Assembly: GCF_017591425.1 (NCBI RefSeq)
Contig: NW_024466512.1
Coordinates: 15,441,001 to 15,505,000, forward strand
Length of the DNA: 64,000 bases
Direction of reading: 5' to 3'
From: Ochotona curzoniae
Lineage: Eukaryota > Chordata > Mammalia > Lagomorpha > Ochotonidae
Notes under the pieces: generated by a model
Told to the model about the DNA's origin: nothing
Databases searched by the model: none
The model's input: only the letters and a program-made list of their open reading frames with translations
Position numbers and translations under genes: made by a program
Part shown: piece after piece, positions 24,357 through 45,323 of the stretch
Position numbering within the stretch: the first letter of the stretch is position 1
Layout: every line of letters begins with the position of its first letter

Positions 24357-25553
24357 TGTGATTTAACATTAATTAGTATTACATCTAAGAGCAATATCAG
24401 ATAACATTTATACATTTTTCCACAGGACACAGGTTCATTGGCTCATTCATTATGCCAAAGCAAGTAAATAGAGGCATTAGCGAAAGGTGCAATAGTTTTA
24501 CTGTTGTGTTTAAAAAATATTTATGCACATTGCATTCATTTAGATATATATATATATTTTTTAAAAGTATGGAAAAGCATAGTTCACAGGTTACTGTTTC
24601 TACATACGTTGTAATACAACATAAATGATGTAGAACAAAAAAAAATAATCTTCAAATAGAATTAAGCAACTGAAAGTTTCCACTAAAAGAACAGAACACT
24701 GATCCAGTAGTTACTGAGATCCAGAGAGACACCTGCAGACCATCTCAGCTCTGGGACGTTGTGCACGCACAATCTGACAGAACCAGCCCCAGCACTGCAG
24801 CCAATGTAATCCCCTGCATGCCAGCTCACCTCCAACCACCTGGGATCATTTGTACCCACTGACCATTCTGAATCACTAATTTTACACTGATTTGTGATAC
24901 CACTTGGGTGAGAGGGGCAAATTCTATTAAGTATAGGTTTACATTTGTATTTACATTAAAAAAAAGTTAAACGAAAGGTTAAAAAAATTTTTTTTTCAAT
25001 CAAGAAGTGGCAGCTTTTTCACTGGTGGGGTTAGAGTCATTTCTAGTGCTTCCCTCTAAGGATATGCAAGTTACAAGGAATTGGCCTTTTTACAATTAAA
25101 ATATCAACCCAGAGACACTGATTTTGAAAGAAAAGCACACTTTCAAATTGTGAGACATGTTTCCCACTCTACGGGTCATTATCAGACTGACACTCTCCCA
25201 TCCTATCCTCAGTTCCTCTGATGTTTCACTCCCCTTTCGCTTCTCATTCGGCTACTTTATAAGATTTTCTCCATTCATCATTAGTAACAAAAAAATACAC
25301 TATAAGATTCAAATAAGAATCTAGATAAATTTTTATATGCTCTAATCACCTTCTGATACCAAGTCCCTGGATTCTTGAATTATATTTAAGTACATTCAGT
25401 ACCAAGCAGTCTCAAATATGCTCTACTGTTAAATGATTTGCTAATATGCTTATGACAGTTTTATGCTGAATGGTATACAAACATTTCAACATACAAAAAT
25501 TGTTTTTTGCCAGAGTTAAACTAAATAATCCATGTTATGTGTACAAAATCCCC

Positions 25554-25559
25554 TTTATT
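25554..25559 (-). terminator. ADD3: Candidate proximal poly(A) signal AATAAA
   Basis: A canonical AATAAA on the minus strand about 650 nt after the stop codon (tttatt on the plus strand). It could make a short 3' UTR isoform. No transcript evidence is available here. Confidence 0.3.
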
Positions 25560-26204
25560 GAAAAATTAGGGGCTTCCTAAATTAATAAAAAAGCAAGTTT
25601 TCAAAAATTAGTTTACTAAAATGACCTTTTTTTGGCAAACAAAGTTACTTCTGGTGAGGAAATTTTGGATAAAATCCCAAATGAACTTTTTCTTAAAACT
25701 TCAAAAAAATTAATTATGTGCCAGTGTACACTAATGCTACAGCATCTTGTCTTAGAAGCTTTTAAAGCATCCTGTTAATGCCCATTGAAACAATGGGAAC
25801 TAAAAGACAGTAATCCTGATAAAGAATAACCTGATTACCACATGAAGCAGGTGTTGAGAAATCAAGGTTCTCATCTGCTCACTGGTACTTTCCTTCCGAC
25901 AGAAGGCCTGAAATAATTCAAACAGACACAGTGCTGAACTACGGGAATACTTCTTGAGGGCAGGGCTAATTACAACTGGCAACTGTTTAAAAATCGAAGG
26001 CCATTCTGGACATATAAAATGAGACATGGATTTGAAAACTATTTTCATACTTTTTTAAGTACAATTTTTTTTCCAGTTCATCAATTCCAGTTTGCTACAC
26101 ACCCCCAGTTTGACCTACCACTGCATATTAATAATCAACTTAAGCATGGTATTTGAATGTGCAATGTCACATTGTGATAACAATAATTATTTGAAAAACT
26201 CCAC

Positions 26205-26497
26205 TCAGGCTTCCATTTTCTCCTTTTTTTTGTTCTTTTTCAGAAAAGAAGGAGTGCGGAATTTCTTCTTTTTCTTGGATGGCGATTTTGACGGTGAGCC
26301 ATCAGGTGAGAGGACTTCCTCAATTTTTTCTGGAGACTTAATGGTAATCTCGATGTTCTCTATGGTCGTGCTTGTGGTTAATCTACTCACTCGCTTAGCA
26401 AGCTCCTCGTCAACTTCATGCATGTCATCCTTGCCGTTTACCACCATGACTGGCACTTCCATGGACATGAAGCTCTTAGAAAACAGCTCATGGTTTT
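26205..26497 (-). CDS. ADD3: ADD3 exon 15 coding part: residues 609-705, MARCKS-related end
   Basis: Terminal coding exon. The acceptor is gttttctag, followed by [20 protein letters not shown] and later residues [20 protein letters not shown], then a lysine cluster with [18 protein letters not shown] and a TGA stop at 26205-26207. The lysine-rich end is the MARCKS-related domain that binds calmodulin, spectrin-actin and phospholipid. Ser 692, in the RTPSF context, is the position equivalent to the PKA/PKC site in other adducins (family knowledge). The open frame upstream of the acceptor is intronic. Confidence 0.96.
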
Positions 26498-28324
<1,827 letters not shown>

Positions 28325-28640
28325 ATTAGAATTTTGATTTAAAAAATATTTATTTGAAAGGTTCATACACACATGCACTCACACAACTTCCATCTGCTGC
28401 TTCACCTCCCCAAATGCCTACAACAGCCAGGACTGGGTCAGGCCAGACCCAGGAGCCTGGAACTTAATCTTAGTCTCCCACATGAGTGCCAGTGACTCAG
28501 ATACGTGAGCCATCACCTGCTGCCTCTCAGGGTGTGCATCAACAGGAAGCTGGAATTGGAAATGAAGCCAGAAACTCAACCCAGGTCCTTGTGCATCTCA
28601 AGCAGCATCTTAGCTACTGCAGCAAATGCCCAACCTGGCA
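28325..28640 (-). repeat. Old CSINE copy in intron 13
   Basis: 'aaaaaatatttatttgaaag', 'cttccatctgctgcttcacc', 'ggactgggtcaggccagacc', 'cttagctactgcagcaaatg'. Reverse orientation. Confidence 0.8.
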
Positions 28641-28907
28641 GAGCTTTTTAAATTTTGATTCTATGATTCAACCAAGACCAGATTTTACAAGGCATTAGAA
28701 CCACATATTCGTGAATCTATAATTATTTCAAGACAAAAAGTTCATAACAAATCAGATGATCTGAAATACTTAAAGTAGTATATCTGCATTTACTTGGGCT
28801 AGTAACTTTTTACTCATCTAAGATCTTCACTTTACAGATTTTAATAAGAAAGTAGCTTTCATAAAAATTAGTTCTGAAGAGCAGATTTCTATGTTGAGAC
28901 ATAGAGT

Positions 28908-29120
28908 AGGGGTGGGTTTTTAGCTTAGTGCTTAAGTTGCTGGTTACTATCACATATGCCACCTTGGAGTGCTTTTGTGCAATTCCCAGCTCTGGCTTTG
29001 GATTGAGTTCTTGGCTCCAGCTTCCCAGCCTTGCAGCCACTATGGGAACCTGGGGTATGACACAACGGATGGGAACTTTCTGTCTCACTCTCACAAATCA
29101 ACAAATTTCTTTTTAATAAC
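28908..29120 (+). repeat. Truncated CSINE copy
   Basis: 'ggtgggtttttagcttagtg', 'ggattgagttcttggctcca', 'gccactatgggaacctgggg'. Lacks part of the middle. Confidence 0.65.
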
Positions 29121-29212
29121 AAACTTGCTTTACTTCTAAAAATATATATATGGCTTGTGGTAGTGCTTTGCATTTTAGCCTCACTAACACTCATACAGAA
29201 CTGGGTTGGATG

Positions 29213-29545
29213 AGTGGCTGGCGTGGTGGTGTAGCTAGTTAATCCCAGCTGTGAGGTGGGCATCCCATACGGATGCTGGTTTATGTCCCAGCTGCTCCAC
29301 TTCCAACAAGCTCCCGGCCTCTGGCCTGGGAAAGCAGTGGACAATGGCTCAGACTCATGGGTCCCTGTGCAGCTACACAGAACACCCAGAAGAAGCTCTT
29401 GGCTCTTGGCTTTGGATCAGTTCAGCTCTGGCTGCTGTGGCCATCTGGGGAGTGAAGAAGCAGACGCACAACCTCTGTCTTTACTTCTCTCTCCAAAAAT
29501 CTGTCTTTCAAATAAAAAATAAATACATCTTTATTTATTTTTTTT
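29213..29545 (+). repeat. CSINE copy, full length
   Basis: 'tggctggcgtggtggtgtag', 'gtcccagctgctccacttcc', 'ggcctgggaaagcagtggac', 'tttcaaataaaaaataaatac'. It ends about 130 bp from exon 13. Confidence 0.9.
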
Positions 29546-29672
29546 AATTTAAAGAACTGGTATAGTTGAGGCAGAACAGTGAAGTATATTTTAAAAACAC
29601 TGACTGCATCCTATCACTGAGTAGAAGCTGCTATTATTATTGTTATCCTAGGCTTAATAAAAGAACTAACTA

Positions 29673-30825
<1,153 letters not shown>

Positions 30826-31097
30826 CTTTTTAAAGAGTTGTTTCTATGGCTGAAAGGCATTTACAGAGGAGAGCGAGTGACTGATTTCAATTGATCATCT
30901 ATCTGCTGGTTCACTTCCAAATGGCAACAATGGCCAGGGCTGGACAACCTGGGTTGGAACTCCACCTGGGTCCAAGCACCCAGGCCATCTTCCATTGCTT
31001 TCCCAGGTGCATTAGCAGGGAGTAGCCAGGATTCAAACTGGCATTCTAGTATAGGATGCGTGGCATCACAGACTATAGCTCAACCTGCCAGTCCTTA
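30826..31097 (-). repeat. Old CSINE copy in intron 12
   Basis: 'tctatctgctggttcacttc', 'aatggccagggctggacaac', 'ccattgctttcccaggtgca', 'gactatagctcaacctgcca'. Reverse. Confidence 0.8.
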
Positions 31098-31465
31098 TCT
31101 TTAATTCTAACAAACTTCACCATTACATTTTCCCTTCTGCGACACTGGGAATCATTTTATAATTTATGGCTTCCTGAAATTATAACTGGCAGTGTTTTTC
31201 TCTCTTAATGATACATGAAAGTAATGGTACTTCTTAAAACTAAGAACAGATTCAATGAAACAACTGTGGTATAGAACTAATAAGCCAAGGGAAAAAAGTG
31301 GGATCTTTAGAAATACAAACATATGTGCTATAAAAGATGGAAAGAACAGAAACTTATTGCCCCTGGAAACTGGGAACCAAGAGTAGAGTTTTTGACTTGT
31401 GTGTTTATTAATCTCAGTAAAAATACTCATTATCAAAAAACAGAAGAAATCAATGTGGTAGATTA

Positions 31466-32098
<633 letters not shown>

Positions 32099-32493
32099 CT
32101 ACAGAAATGGAAAATTTCAGAATGAAGCTTTGTATTAAGGCAATACTAGCAGGTACCTGATAACTATTTACATATGAATAGTCAGTTATATTGCTGGTTA
32201 AGCTTTCTCCTCTCGGGAATTGAAGATATAATGCTAAAACTATTTCAAGCACAGAGATACACATGATGTCATTACATGAACTCACATTCACTGAAGTTTC
32301 CTGAGATGATGACATGGCCAAGAAATCACCAAAACACCATCAAAGAACCTCAAGATGTAGTTCTCCAGACTTTGCTTCTTACTTTTAGAAGACAGAAAGG
32401 CCAAACCCTCAATCCCATTTTATAACTGGAATAATATAGTGGTACATAGCCTAATGGCACACCAGAGTTGGAAAGACTTTATAAATTCGAATT

Positions 32494-32511
32494 ACAATTT
32501 ATCCCACTTTA
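32494..32511. repeat. Target-site duplication of young L1, left
   Basis: ACAATTTATCCCACTTTA, repeated exactly at 32839-32856. Confidence 0.95.
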
Positions 32512-32838
32512 GACTTTTAATGGACCGAGATGATACTCTGCCGGCTCTACCTTCAAACCAGAGATGGTCTCCCCAACAAGCCGTTGAACTTATCTGGACA
32601 ATAAGATGCTGGACTCTATGCTTGGTATATGCTTGCAATGAAAGAATCTCAACTGAACTTGAACTGTGGTAATGTAGCAAGGTGGAGGAATCCACCATGG
32701 GGGGGAGGGTTTAAAGAGGTGTAGGGGGAATCCCAGTACCTATAAAACGTAGGGAGAATCCCAGTACCTATAAAATTGTGTCACATAATGCAATGTAAAA
32801 CTGTGTCACATAATACAATATAATTAATATAAAAAAAC
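32512..32838 (+). mobile_element. Young 5'-truncated L1 3' end in ADD3 intron 10
   Basis: A 327-bp insertion with a perfect 18-bp target duplication and an A-rich 3' end. Its 3' part ('ggaggaatccaccatggggg', 'atcccagtacctataaaatt', 'tgtgtcacataatgcaatgt') resembles the lagomorph L1 3' UTR. It holds two internal tandem duplications, of about 28 bp (32728-32783) and 25 bp (32777-32826). Antisense to ADD3; non-coding. Confidence 0.75.
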
Positions 32839-32856
32839 ACAATTTATCCCACTTTA
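32839..32856. repeat. Target-site duplication of young L1, right
   Basis: Exact copy of 32494-32511. Confidence 0.95.
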
Positions 32857-33674
<818 letters not shown>

Positions 33675-34092
33675 CTATGGCAGGGAGAAACCACAGTTGA
33701 GGTAATCAAAGTTACACTAACACAGCATTTTAGTTAAAATTCTTTAGACTACAACTCAAACACACTTTTTTGTTGTTGTTGAAAAACAAATAATGAGGAA
33801 ACTTCCTTCAAAACATCACATTACCTCTACTAAACACTAGAACGAAAATTCAACAAATGTCTTTACTGGGTTAAAACTGATTCCAGCTGACACTGCAATT
33901 TCCACTCATACAAATGTTCCTGACAAAGGTAATTTCCAAGCTGTTTCTGCTGACTAGAAATATTTCCCTGCTCATAAAAATGGTTTTTGGGGAATCAAAC
34001 CCCAGGGCTCATTTAAGACTTGGTTCGTGAACCTAAAGGCAGCCTGCCTTCTGATGTTTCATGTAAGATGGTAAATATCTAAAATGATGTCT
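33675..34092 (-). other. ADD3: ADD3 intron 9, exon 10-proximal part
   Basis: Unique-looking sequence upstream of exon 10; nothing identified. Confidence 0.5.
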
Positions 34093-34870
34093 GATAAAGG
34101 GTTAATTTCCAAAAATACAAAAGCTCAGAAAAATACCACAAAAGGAAATAATCATAATTTAAAAAGGAGCACAGGATTTTAACAGACATTTCCTAAAAGA
34201 CTTATAAATGGTCCAAAGGTACATGAAAAAAGTGCTCAGCAACACTAATCATCCAAGAAATGCAGATTAAAATCACATCACTTTACACCTGCTAGAATGC
34301 TACCAAAGGGCAGAGGACGTGCAGAAGGGCAGCTGCTTGCACAACATGGGAATGTAAATTAGTACAGCTAATATGGGGAACACAGAAAAGTTCCTCAGGA
34401 AAGTAAAAATAGATCTACTCTACGGATCCAGTAACTCCACTTCTAAGTATATATCCAAAGAAAGTGAAATCAGTATTCTAAAGTGATTATGTGTACTCCC
34501 AAGTTCACTGAAATATCAGTCAAAATAGAGTCAACCTAAGCACCCATCAATGGATGAATGAAGAAAGCATGTTCAAGGCATGCACAAAATATTATTCAGC
34601 CTTAAAAGAAGAAAAGCTGTCGTCTGCAACAACATGGGTAGACTTGTAAAACGTAAGTGAAATAAGCCAAGCAGAGGAAAAAAAAAAACCTCACAATTTC
34701 CCTTACATATGGGACCTAAAGTTAAACTCATAGACACAAAGAATGAGGATTCCCATAGGCAAGGTTCAGGGACTTGGGGAAATACTGGTCAAAAAACAGT
34801 AAATAGTTGGATAGGAGGAGTAAGTTCAACTGTTAGCACAAAAGTACAACATAATGACTACGGCCAGGGG
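34093..34870 (+). mobile_element. Ancient L1 3' end in ADD3 intron 9
   Basis: 'ataaagggttaatttccaaaa', 'acagacatttcctaaaagac', 'tacatgaaaaaagtgctcag', 'tccagtaactccacttctaag', 'caccatcaatggatgaatg'-like runs and 'ggataggaggagtaagttc' appear in the order of L1M-type 3' ends. Antisense to ADD3, ending about 73 bp from the exon 9 donor. Confidence 0.85.
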
Positions 34871-34942
34871 CCTAGAAGCAATCACTCTTAAATCTGAAAG
34901 ACATGATTCAACATTCAAGTCCATGTTTAATTTTTCACATAC

Positions 34943-35125
34943 CAAGTTGTCCAGAGTTCTCATCAGCCCTTCAAACTCTATCTCGCCAGCCTTCCACTTT
35001 TGGTGGGAACCCATGTTCACACCGCCTCCTCCAGAAGCTGCTACCGTGTATGTGAATGGTTTGTACTTCTGAAGATCGAGCACAAGGAGATTGTCCACTC
35101 CACCTGCCCCTGCTAACGCCCGCAC
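34943..35125 (-). CDS. ADD3: ADD3 exon 9: residues 321-381 (end of head, neck)
   Basis: 183 bp, 61 codons. Encodes [20 protein letters not shown], then [40 protein letters not shown] and a final L. This covers the end of the aldolase-like head and the start of the neck used for oligomer formation (family knowledge). The acceptor is ctgcag and the donor gtatgt, phase 0. The intron just downstream carries an old L1 3' end that stops about 73 bp from the donor. Confidence 0.95.
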
Positions 35126-35941
35126 CTGCAGGGAGTGGTAAAACAGAGACCCAAACCTATAAAGACTGCAACGAGTACTTTACTTTCAAAAGGTGCAGTA
35201 ATTCCAACTGGCAAACATCCATAACACTTGTTCAAAATACCAACGAGCAGGAAGACAAGGCAACACTCCTGTGCAAGTAGCAGCTGAAATATCTTTTCCA
35301 TCTAGATGAAAAAGGTACATTTCAGGGTCCCTCTGTTCCCTGATAGCAAACACATATATTTTATGGCTGAATTCTCTTACCACATTGAAAGTTCTTTTCT
35401 TGAAGTTTCTCCATGATTATCCAGTTAACACTATAGCTGAAAGTTACAACTTTAAAGGAATATAGTGACACTATATTTCAAATTTAAGTATACTTAAGCA
35501 AGCTGTCTACTCATGATCACAATTTAATTAAGCCTTTCATTGTTTCACTTGAGAATAGGAGGGACTATTAAAAGTTAAGACAAGTTAAAGCCCAAAGAAT
35601 AAATTATCTCCCCTACCCTGTGGCTTTTCCAATAACTTAGGATATGATCAACTGCTTCAACAGAATGTGCTTGATTTTCTTTATTAGGGAAATTAGAGCT
35701 TTCAAATGCATTCAACTTCTCTGAAGCAAAAAGTGGTTCATAAGTACCCAATTTATCATGATAATAAGGCTCTGGAATTGTTGTAAACTGCATGAATTCA
35801 TAAAATGCCTGGCATTTATGAATTACCTTACAAAAGCTGCCATTACACATCTGACTCATAATGACTTGTGGTCACATTTGCTTCTCAATTACTATTACTA
35901 CTAAAGGGTCAACACAGAGAAGTATCTGGGTGTGCTTTTTT
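35126..35941 (-). other. ADD3: ADD3 intron 8, exon 9-proximal part
   Basis: About 0.8 kb with no recognised repeat. A 94-codon minus-strand frame (35575-35859) is unrelated to adducin and lacks splice support. Confidence 0.45.
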
Positions 35942-36263
35942 TTTTTCAATAAAGATTTACTTATTTATGCATTTATTTGAAAGGCAGAGCTACAGAGAGA
36001 GAGAGATTTTCCACCCACTACTTTACTCCCCAATGGCTGCAATGGCCAGGTTGAAGCCAGGAGTTAGCAGTTTTATTCTCTCATGTGGGGTACAGAGGCT
36101 CACATTTAGGCCATCCTCTGCTACTTTCCCGGCACACTAGTAGGGAGACAGTTGTGAAGTGGAGGAGCCTGGACTCCCACTGCCCATATGATGACAATGC
36201 CCACTGACACCTCCTAGTGTCACAGGAGGTGGTTTTACCTGCTTTGTCACAATGCTGGGCCCC
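35942..36263 (-). repeat. CSINE copy in intron 8
   Basis: 'aataaagatttacttattta', 'gattttccacccactacttt', 'aatggccaggttgaagccag', 'tgtcacaatgctgggcccct'. Ends about 280 bp from exon 8. Confidence 0.9.
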
Positions 36264-36479
36264 TGTTACTTTATCTTACACAACTGGCTTGTGAGGAAAA
36301 TTGTTTATGAGGCAGATTTATGTGGGTGTAAATTTTCATTTCCTCTTCTTCTGTTTTCAATTTAAGAGATAACTAAGCTGACAATCTTTTTCTTACTTAA
36401 GTAGAGCAGAATTTCTCATAAAGAAAAAACAAGAAGTCATTAACCATGAGGCTTTGGAATTGAACACAAAAGCCAACTA

Positions 36480-36638
<159 letters not shown>

Positions 36639-36729
36639 CTAAAATAGAATCCCAGAGCAATCACTTTAAATAACTAGCATAGCTCACACTGTTTTCATCA
36701 ACAGCAGCAGCAATAAAAATAGCTCCTTA

Positions 36730-37539
<810 letters not shown>

Positions 37540-37696
37540 TTAATGGGTAATGTGTCCAAGTTTCTTTCTTTTACAAGCTAAATCGAAGAATGACTTTGTT
37601 TTTTAAAGGCCAGTTAGTAACTATTCTGGGCTCCATTTAAAACTATTCACCTCTGTCAATGCAGTGTGAAAGCTGCCATGAACAATGTGTGACCCA

Positions 37697-38020
37697 GGCC
37701 GGTGCTGCTGTGCATCAGGGTGCACCTGTGGCACTGCCATCTCATACAGGTACTAGTTCATGTCCCAGCTGCTCCATTTTCAATCCAGCTCCTTGCTTAT
37801 AGCCTGGGAAAGCAGTAGAGGATGGCCCAGTCCTTGGGCCCTGCATCCATGTGGGAGACCTGGAGGAAGCTCCTGGCTCCTGGATTTGGATTGGCCCAGT
37901 TTCGTTCTATTGTGGCCATTTGAGGGAATGAACCAGTGGATGAAAGATTTCTGTTTCTCCTTCTCTCTGTAACTGCCTTTCCATATCAAATTAAATTAAA
38001 TTAAAAATATAGCAAAAAAT
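37697..38020 (+). repeat. CSINE copy in intron 5
   Basis: 'ggccggtgctgctgtgcatc', 'tgtcccagctgctccatttt', 'agcctgggaaagcagtagag', 'caaattaaattaaattaaaa'. Forward. It begins about 180 bp before (upstream of) exon 6 in gene direction. Confidence 0.9.
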
Positions 38021-41037
<3,017 letters not shown>

Positions 41038-41350
41038 TTTTAAGATGATTTATTCATCTTTGAGAGATATATTTACAGAGAAGGAGAGATACAGAAATAA
41101 AGAGATCTTCCATCTGCTGAATCACTCCCCAGATGGCCACAATAGCCAGAGCTGATCTGATCTGAAGCTGATCTGAAGCTAGGAGAGTCTTTTGGGTCTC
41201 ACATGTGGGCACAGAGGTGCCTCAGGCCTTGGGCCATCCTCCACTGCTTTCTGAAGCCATACGAAGAAGGCTGGATCAGAAGTGGAACAGCTGGGACATG
41301 AACTGGTGCCCACAGAGGATGCCAGGGCTGGCAGGCTGAGTCTACAATAC
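41038..41350 (-). repeat. CSINE copy in intron 3
   Basis: 'taagatgatttattcatctt', 'cttccatctgctgaatcact', 'gggccatcctccactgcttt', 'gaactggtgcccacagagga'. It has a local repeat 'gctgatctgatctgaagctgatctgaagc' at 41151-41179. A second degraded CSINE-like block follows at 41370-41520. Confidence 0.8.
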
Positions 41351-41369
41351 AGCTAAGGCTGAACCTGGG

Positions 41370-41520
41370 AACTAAATTCCCATCTCCCACTGGGTGGCAG
41401 GAACCCAAAGACTGGAGCTGTTTCATCTGTTTCCAGTGGACTGCATCAGCAGGAAGCTGAAGTCAGGACTCTGGGCCGGAAACAGAACTCAGGAACTGTG
41501 ATGTGGGTATCCTGGCCCAC
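41370..41520 (-). repeat. Degraded CSINE fragment
   Basis: 'ggactgcatcagcaggaagctgaagtcag' and 'gatgtgggtatcctggccca' match the right half of reverse CSINEs. Probably an older copy next to the one on its left. Confidence 0.5.
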
Positions 41521-41534
41521 CTATCACCTATTAC

Positions 41535-41730
41535 CTATTATATTATTACCTGGCACTTGTTCTCTTGATTGAAATGCTTTTTCCATGTGTCTGTACAACT
41601 GACTTCTGTTCAGAAGCTTTCTCTGATCACTAAATCTGAAGCAGTCACCTGGTTACTGCCACATCACCACATTATAAATCACACCCCATTATCTGATCAT
41701 TTTATTTTACCTCTATGACTAAAAGGAATC
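41535..41730 (+). repeat. L2-like fragment
   Basis: 'cttctgttcagaagctttctctgatcac' followed by 'cacaccccattatctgatcattttatttt' resembles the L2 3' part. Diverged, so moderate confidence. Confidence 0.4.
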
Positions 41731-43325
<1,595 letters not shown>

Positions 43326-43387
43326 TCATTTGCCCTGATAAACCAATCTTTATTCCTCCATCATTTGAATAAGGTTTTACTACTTTA

Positions 43388-43719
43388 AACAAAAAAGATT
43401 TATTTATTTTCATTGGATATGCAGATACACAGAGAGGAGGAGAGACAGAGAGGAAAATCTTCCATCCGATGATTCACTTCCCAAGTGACTGCAACAGCCA
43501 GTACTGTACCGATCTGAAGCCAGGAGCCAGGAGCTCTTCCAGGTCTCCCATATGGGTGCAAGGTCTCAAGGCTTTGGGCTGTCCTCAACTGCTTTCCTAG
43601 ACCACAGGTAGGGAGCTGGATGGGAAGTGCAACTGCCGGGATTAGAACTAGTGCCCATATGGGATCCTGGTGCGTTCAAGGCAAGGACTCTGGCCACCAG
43701 GCCACAGCGCTGGGCCCTT
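43388..43719 (-). repeat. CSINE copy, full length, intron 2
   Basis: 'aaaagatttatttattttca', 'cttccatccgatgattcact', 'gccaggagccaggagctctt', 'agggagctggatgggaagtg', 'ccacagcgctgggccc'. It begins only about 125 bp upstream of exon 3 in gene direction. Confidence 0.95.
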
Positions 43720-44159
43720 ATCTACACTTTTTTTAAAAAACAAAAAACAAAAACCCACAAAATAATAAAAGCACTGACAGTAGTGGTAAAAAGCTTGCTT
43801 TTGGGGAGAGCAAAAATTAATTAAGCATACTGTTTTCAAAGCAAATTAAATATTACAAAATCCACATATGACAGTTGCAGAAAATAGCTCTCATTAATTT
43901 TTACTACTTGAGTATCACAGGTATAAACTGCTTTAACAATAGACCCATTCAACGCTTAACACCAAGTGACAGAGTCTATGTGAATCACAGCAAAGGTACT
44001 TACCAAGAAGCACTACATTAGGGTTTAGATTTTATGATTTTTCTTTTTTAAAGATTTATTTTTCCCAACAATGCCTTATCTCCACACGTTGTGAAAGCAA
44101 ACTAACAAGAAGAACTAATTACTTCTCTTATACAACACTGCACTAAAGAAATTCTACTG

Positions 44160-44450
44160 TTGGTGGGAGTTGGAGCACAGTGGGCTAAGCTGCCCCATAG
44201 GACATCTGTGTCCCATATCACAGCGCTTGGTTCAAGTTTTGCTTATACCACTATCAATCCAGCTTCCTGATAACGTTCCTGGAAGCAGTAAACGATGTCA
44301 AGTATCTGAGTCTCTGCCAACCTTATGGTAGACCCATGTGAAGTTCAAGGCTCTAAGCTTTGGCCTGACTCATTTCTGATAAGTCAACTAACACGTGTGA
44401 AGATCATTCTCTGTTATTCTTGTGTTTTTAATAAATCAATACATCTTTTT
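44160..44450 (+). repeat. Old CSINE copy
   Basis: 'gtgggagttggagcacagtg', 'ggttcaagttttgcttatac', 'ttggcctgactcatttctga', 'tttttaataaatcaatacat'. Forward, diverged. Confidence 0.7.
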
Positions 44451-45001
44451 TTTCCTTCCTCTTTCCTAACTTTGGGTTCTATACACTTCTATTCTGGAGT
44501 TCAATGTACCTTTTCTGAATGTGGTGGCAGAAACAGTGTTTACAGAACCCCCAGTATCAATGCACCTCTCTCTATTCCAGTAACTCTCAAGGAGCCAGTA
44601 TGTTTCATTATCTGAAATTTCTCTGCATTTTTCACCTTAGTTGACACAGTTATTCTTTCTACTACATTCACGCAGCATTTATTTTATTAAATTCATCACT
44701 GTTATCTTTTCCATATCTATTTCATTTCTTTTAAATGTAAAAGGTCTTACATATAAATTATTTGAAGTTGGTTCTTCCATTTGAGATTATTTGTTTTGGA
44801 ATCACGACCTCCAAGAAGAGTGGGCATGAACATTTCAGAGATCACTGGGGGAACTTCCCTTAAGCTCCCTAAGAATGGGTATCTTGAAAAACTGATGGCA
44901 ATTGTCTTTATAAGATTAGGAATAAGTTGACTGGAGTCCTTGGTAGTATGCAGCCTTGCTTACAGGGTAAGTGAGTAACTCAGAGGTTTGGAGATATTCT
45001 T
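44451..45001 (-). other. ADD3: ADD3 intron 2, unique stretch
   Basis: Nothing recognised. Confidence 0.4.
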
Positions 45002-45323
45002 TTCTTTAAGAATTTATTTATATATTTGAAAGGATGAGTGATCAAGAGAGATGGTGGTATAGATAGTGGCCTTCTATCCACTGATTCATTCCTCCAACAG
45101 CCATAACACTCAGGACACACTCAGGACTGGGCCAGGCTAAAGCCAGGAGCCAGGAATTCCACTCTGGGTTCCCATATAAATAGCAAGGGTCCAGGCACTT
45201 GGGTCATTTTCCACTGCCTTACCAGGAAGATAAGCAGGAAGCTGGGCTGTAAGCTGCACTCCAGGATTGGATGTCAGTGTTTACACAGGTGGGTTACTGC
45301 AATGTACCACAAAGCCGGACCCC
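45002..45323 (-). repeat. Old CSINE copy
   Basis: 'taagaatttatttatatatt', 'ttctatccactgattcattc', 'aagccaggagccaggaattc', 'taccacaaagccggacccc'. Reverse. A doubled 'caggacacactcagga' run lies near 45110-45126. Confidence 0.85.

Larger units (their letters stand above)
24335..26204 (-). other. ADD3: ADD3 3' UTR (inferred extent)
   Basis: AT-rich stretch of about 1.87 kb after the TGA with no CSINE, L1 or MIR that I can recognise, in contrast to the crowded introns. The right end is fixed by the stop codon. The left end is inferred from the AATAAA at 24351-24356 (minus) and a typical cleavage distance. Another AATAAA on the minus strand at 25554-25559 could support a shorter form. Confidence 0.65.
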
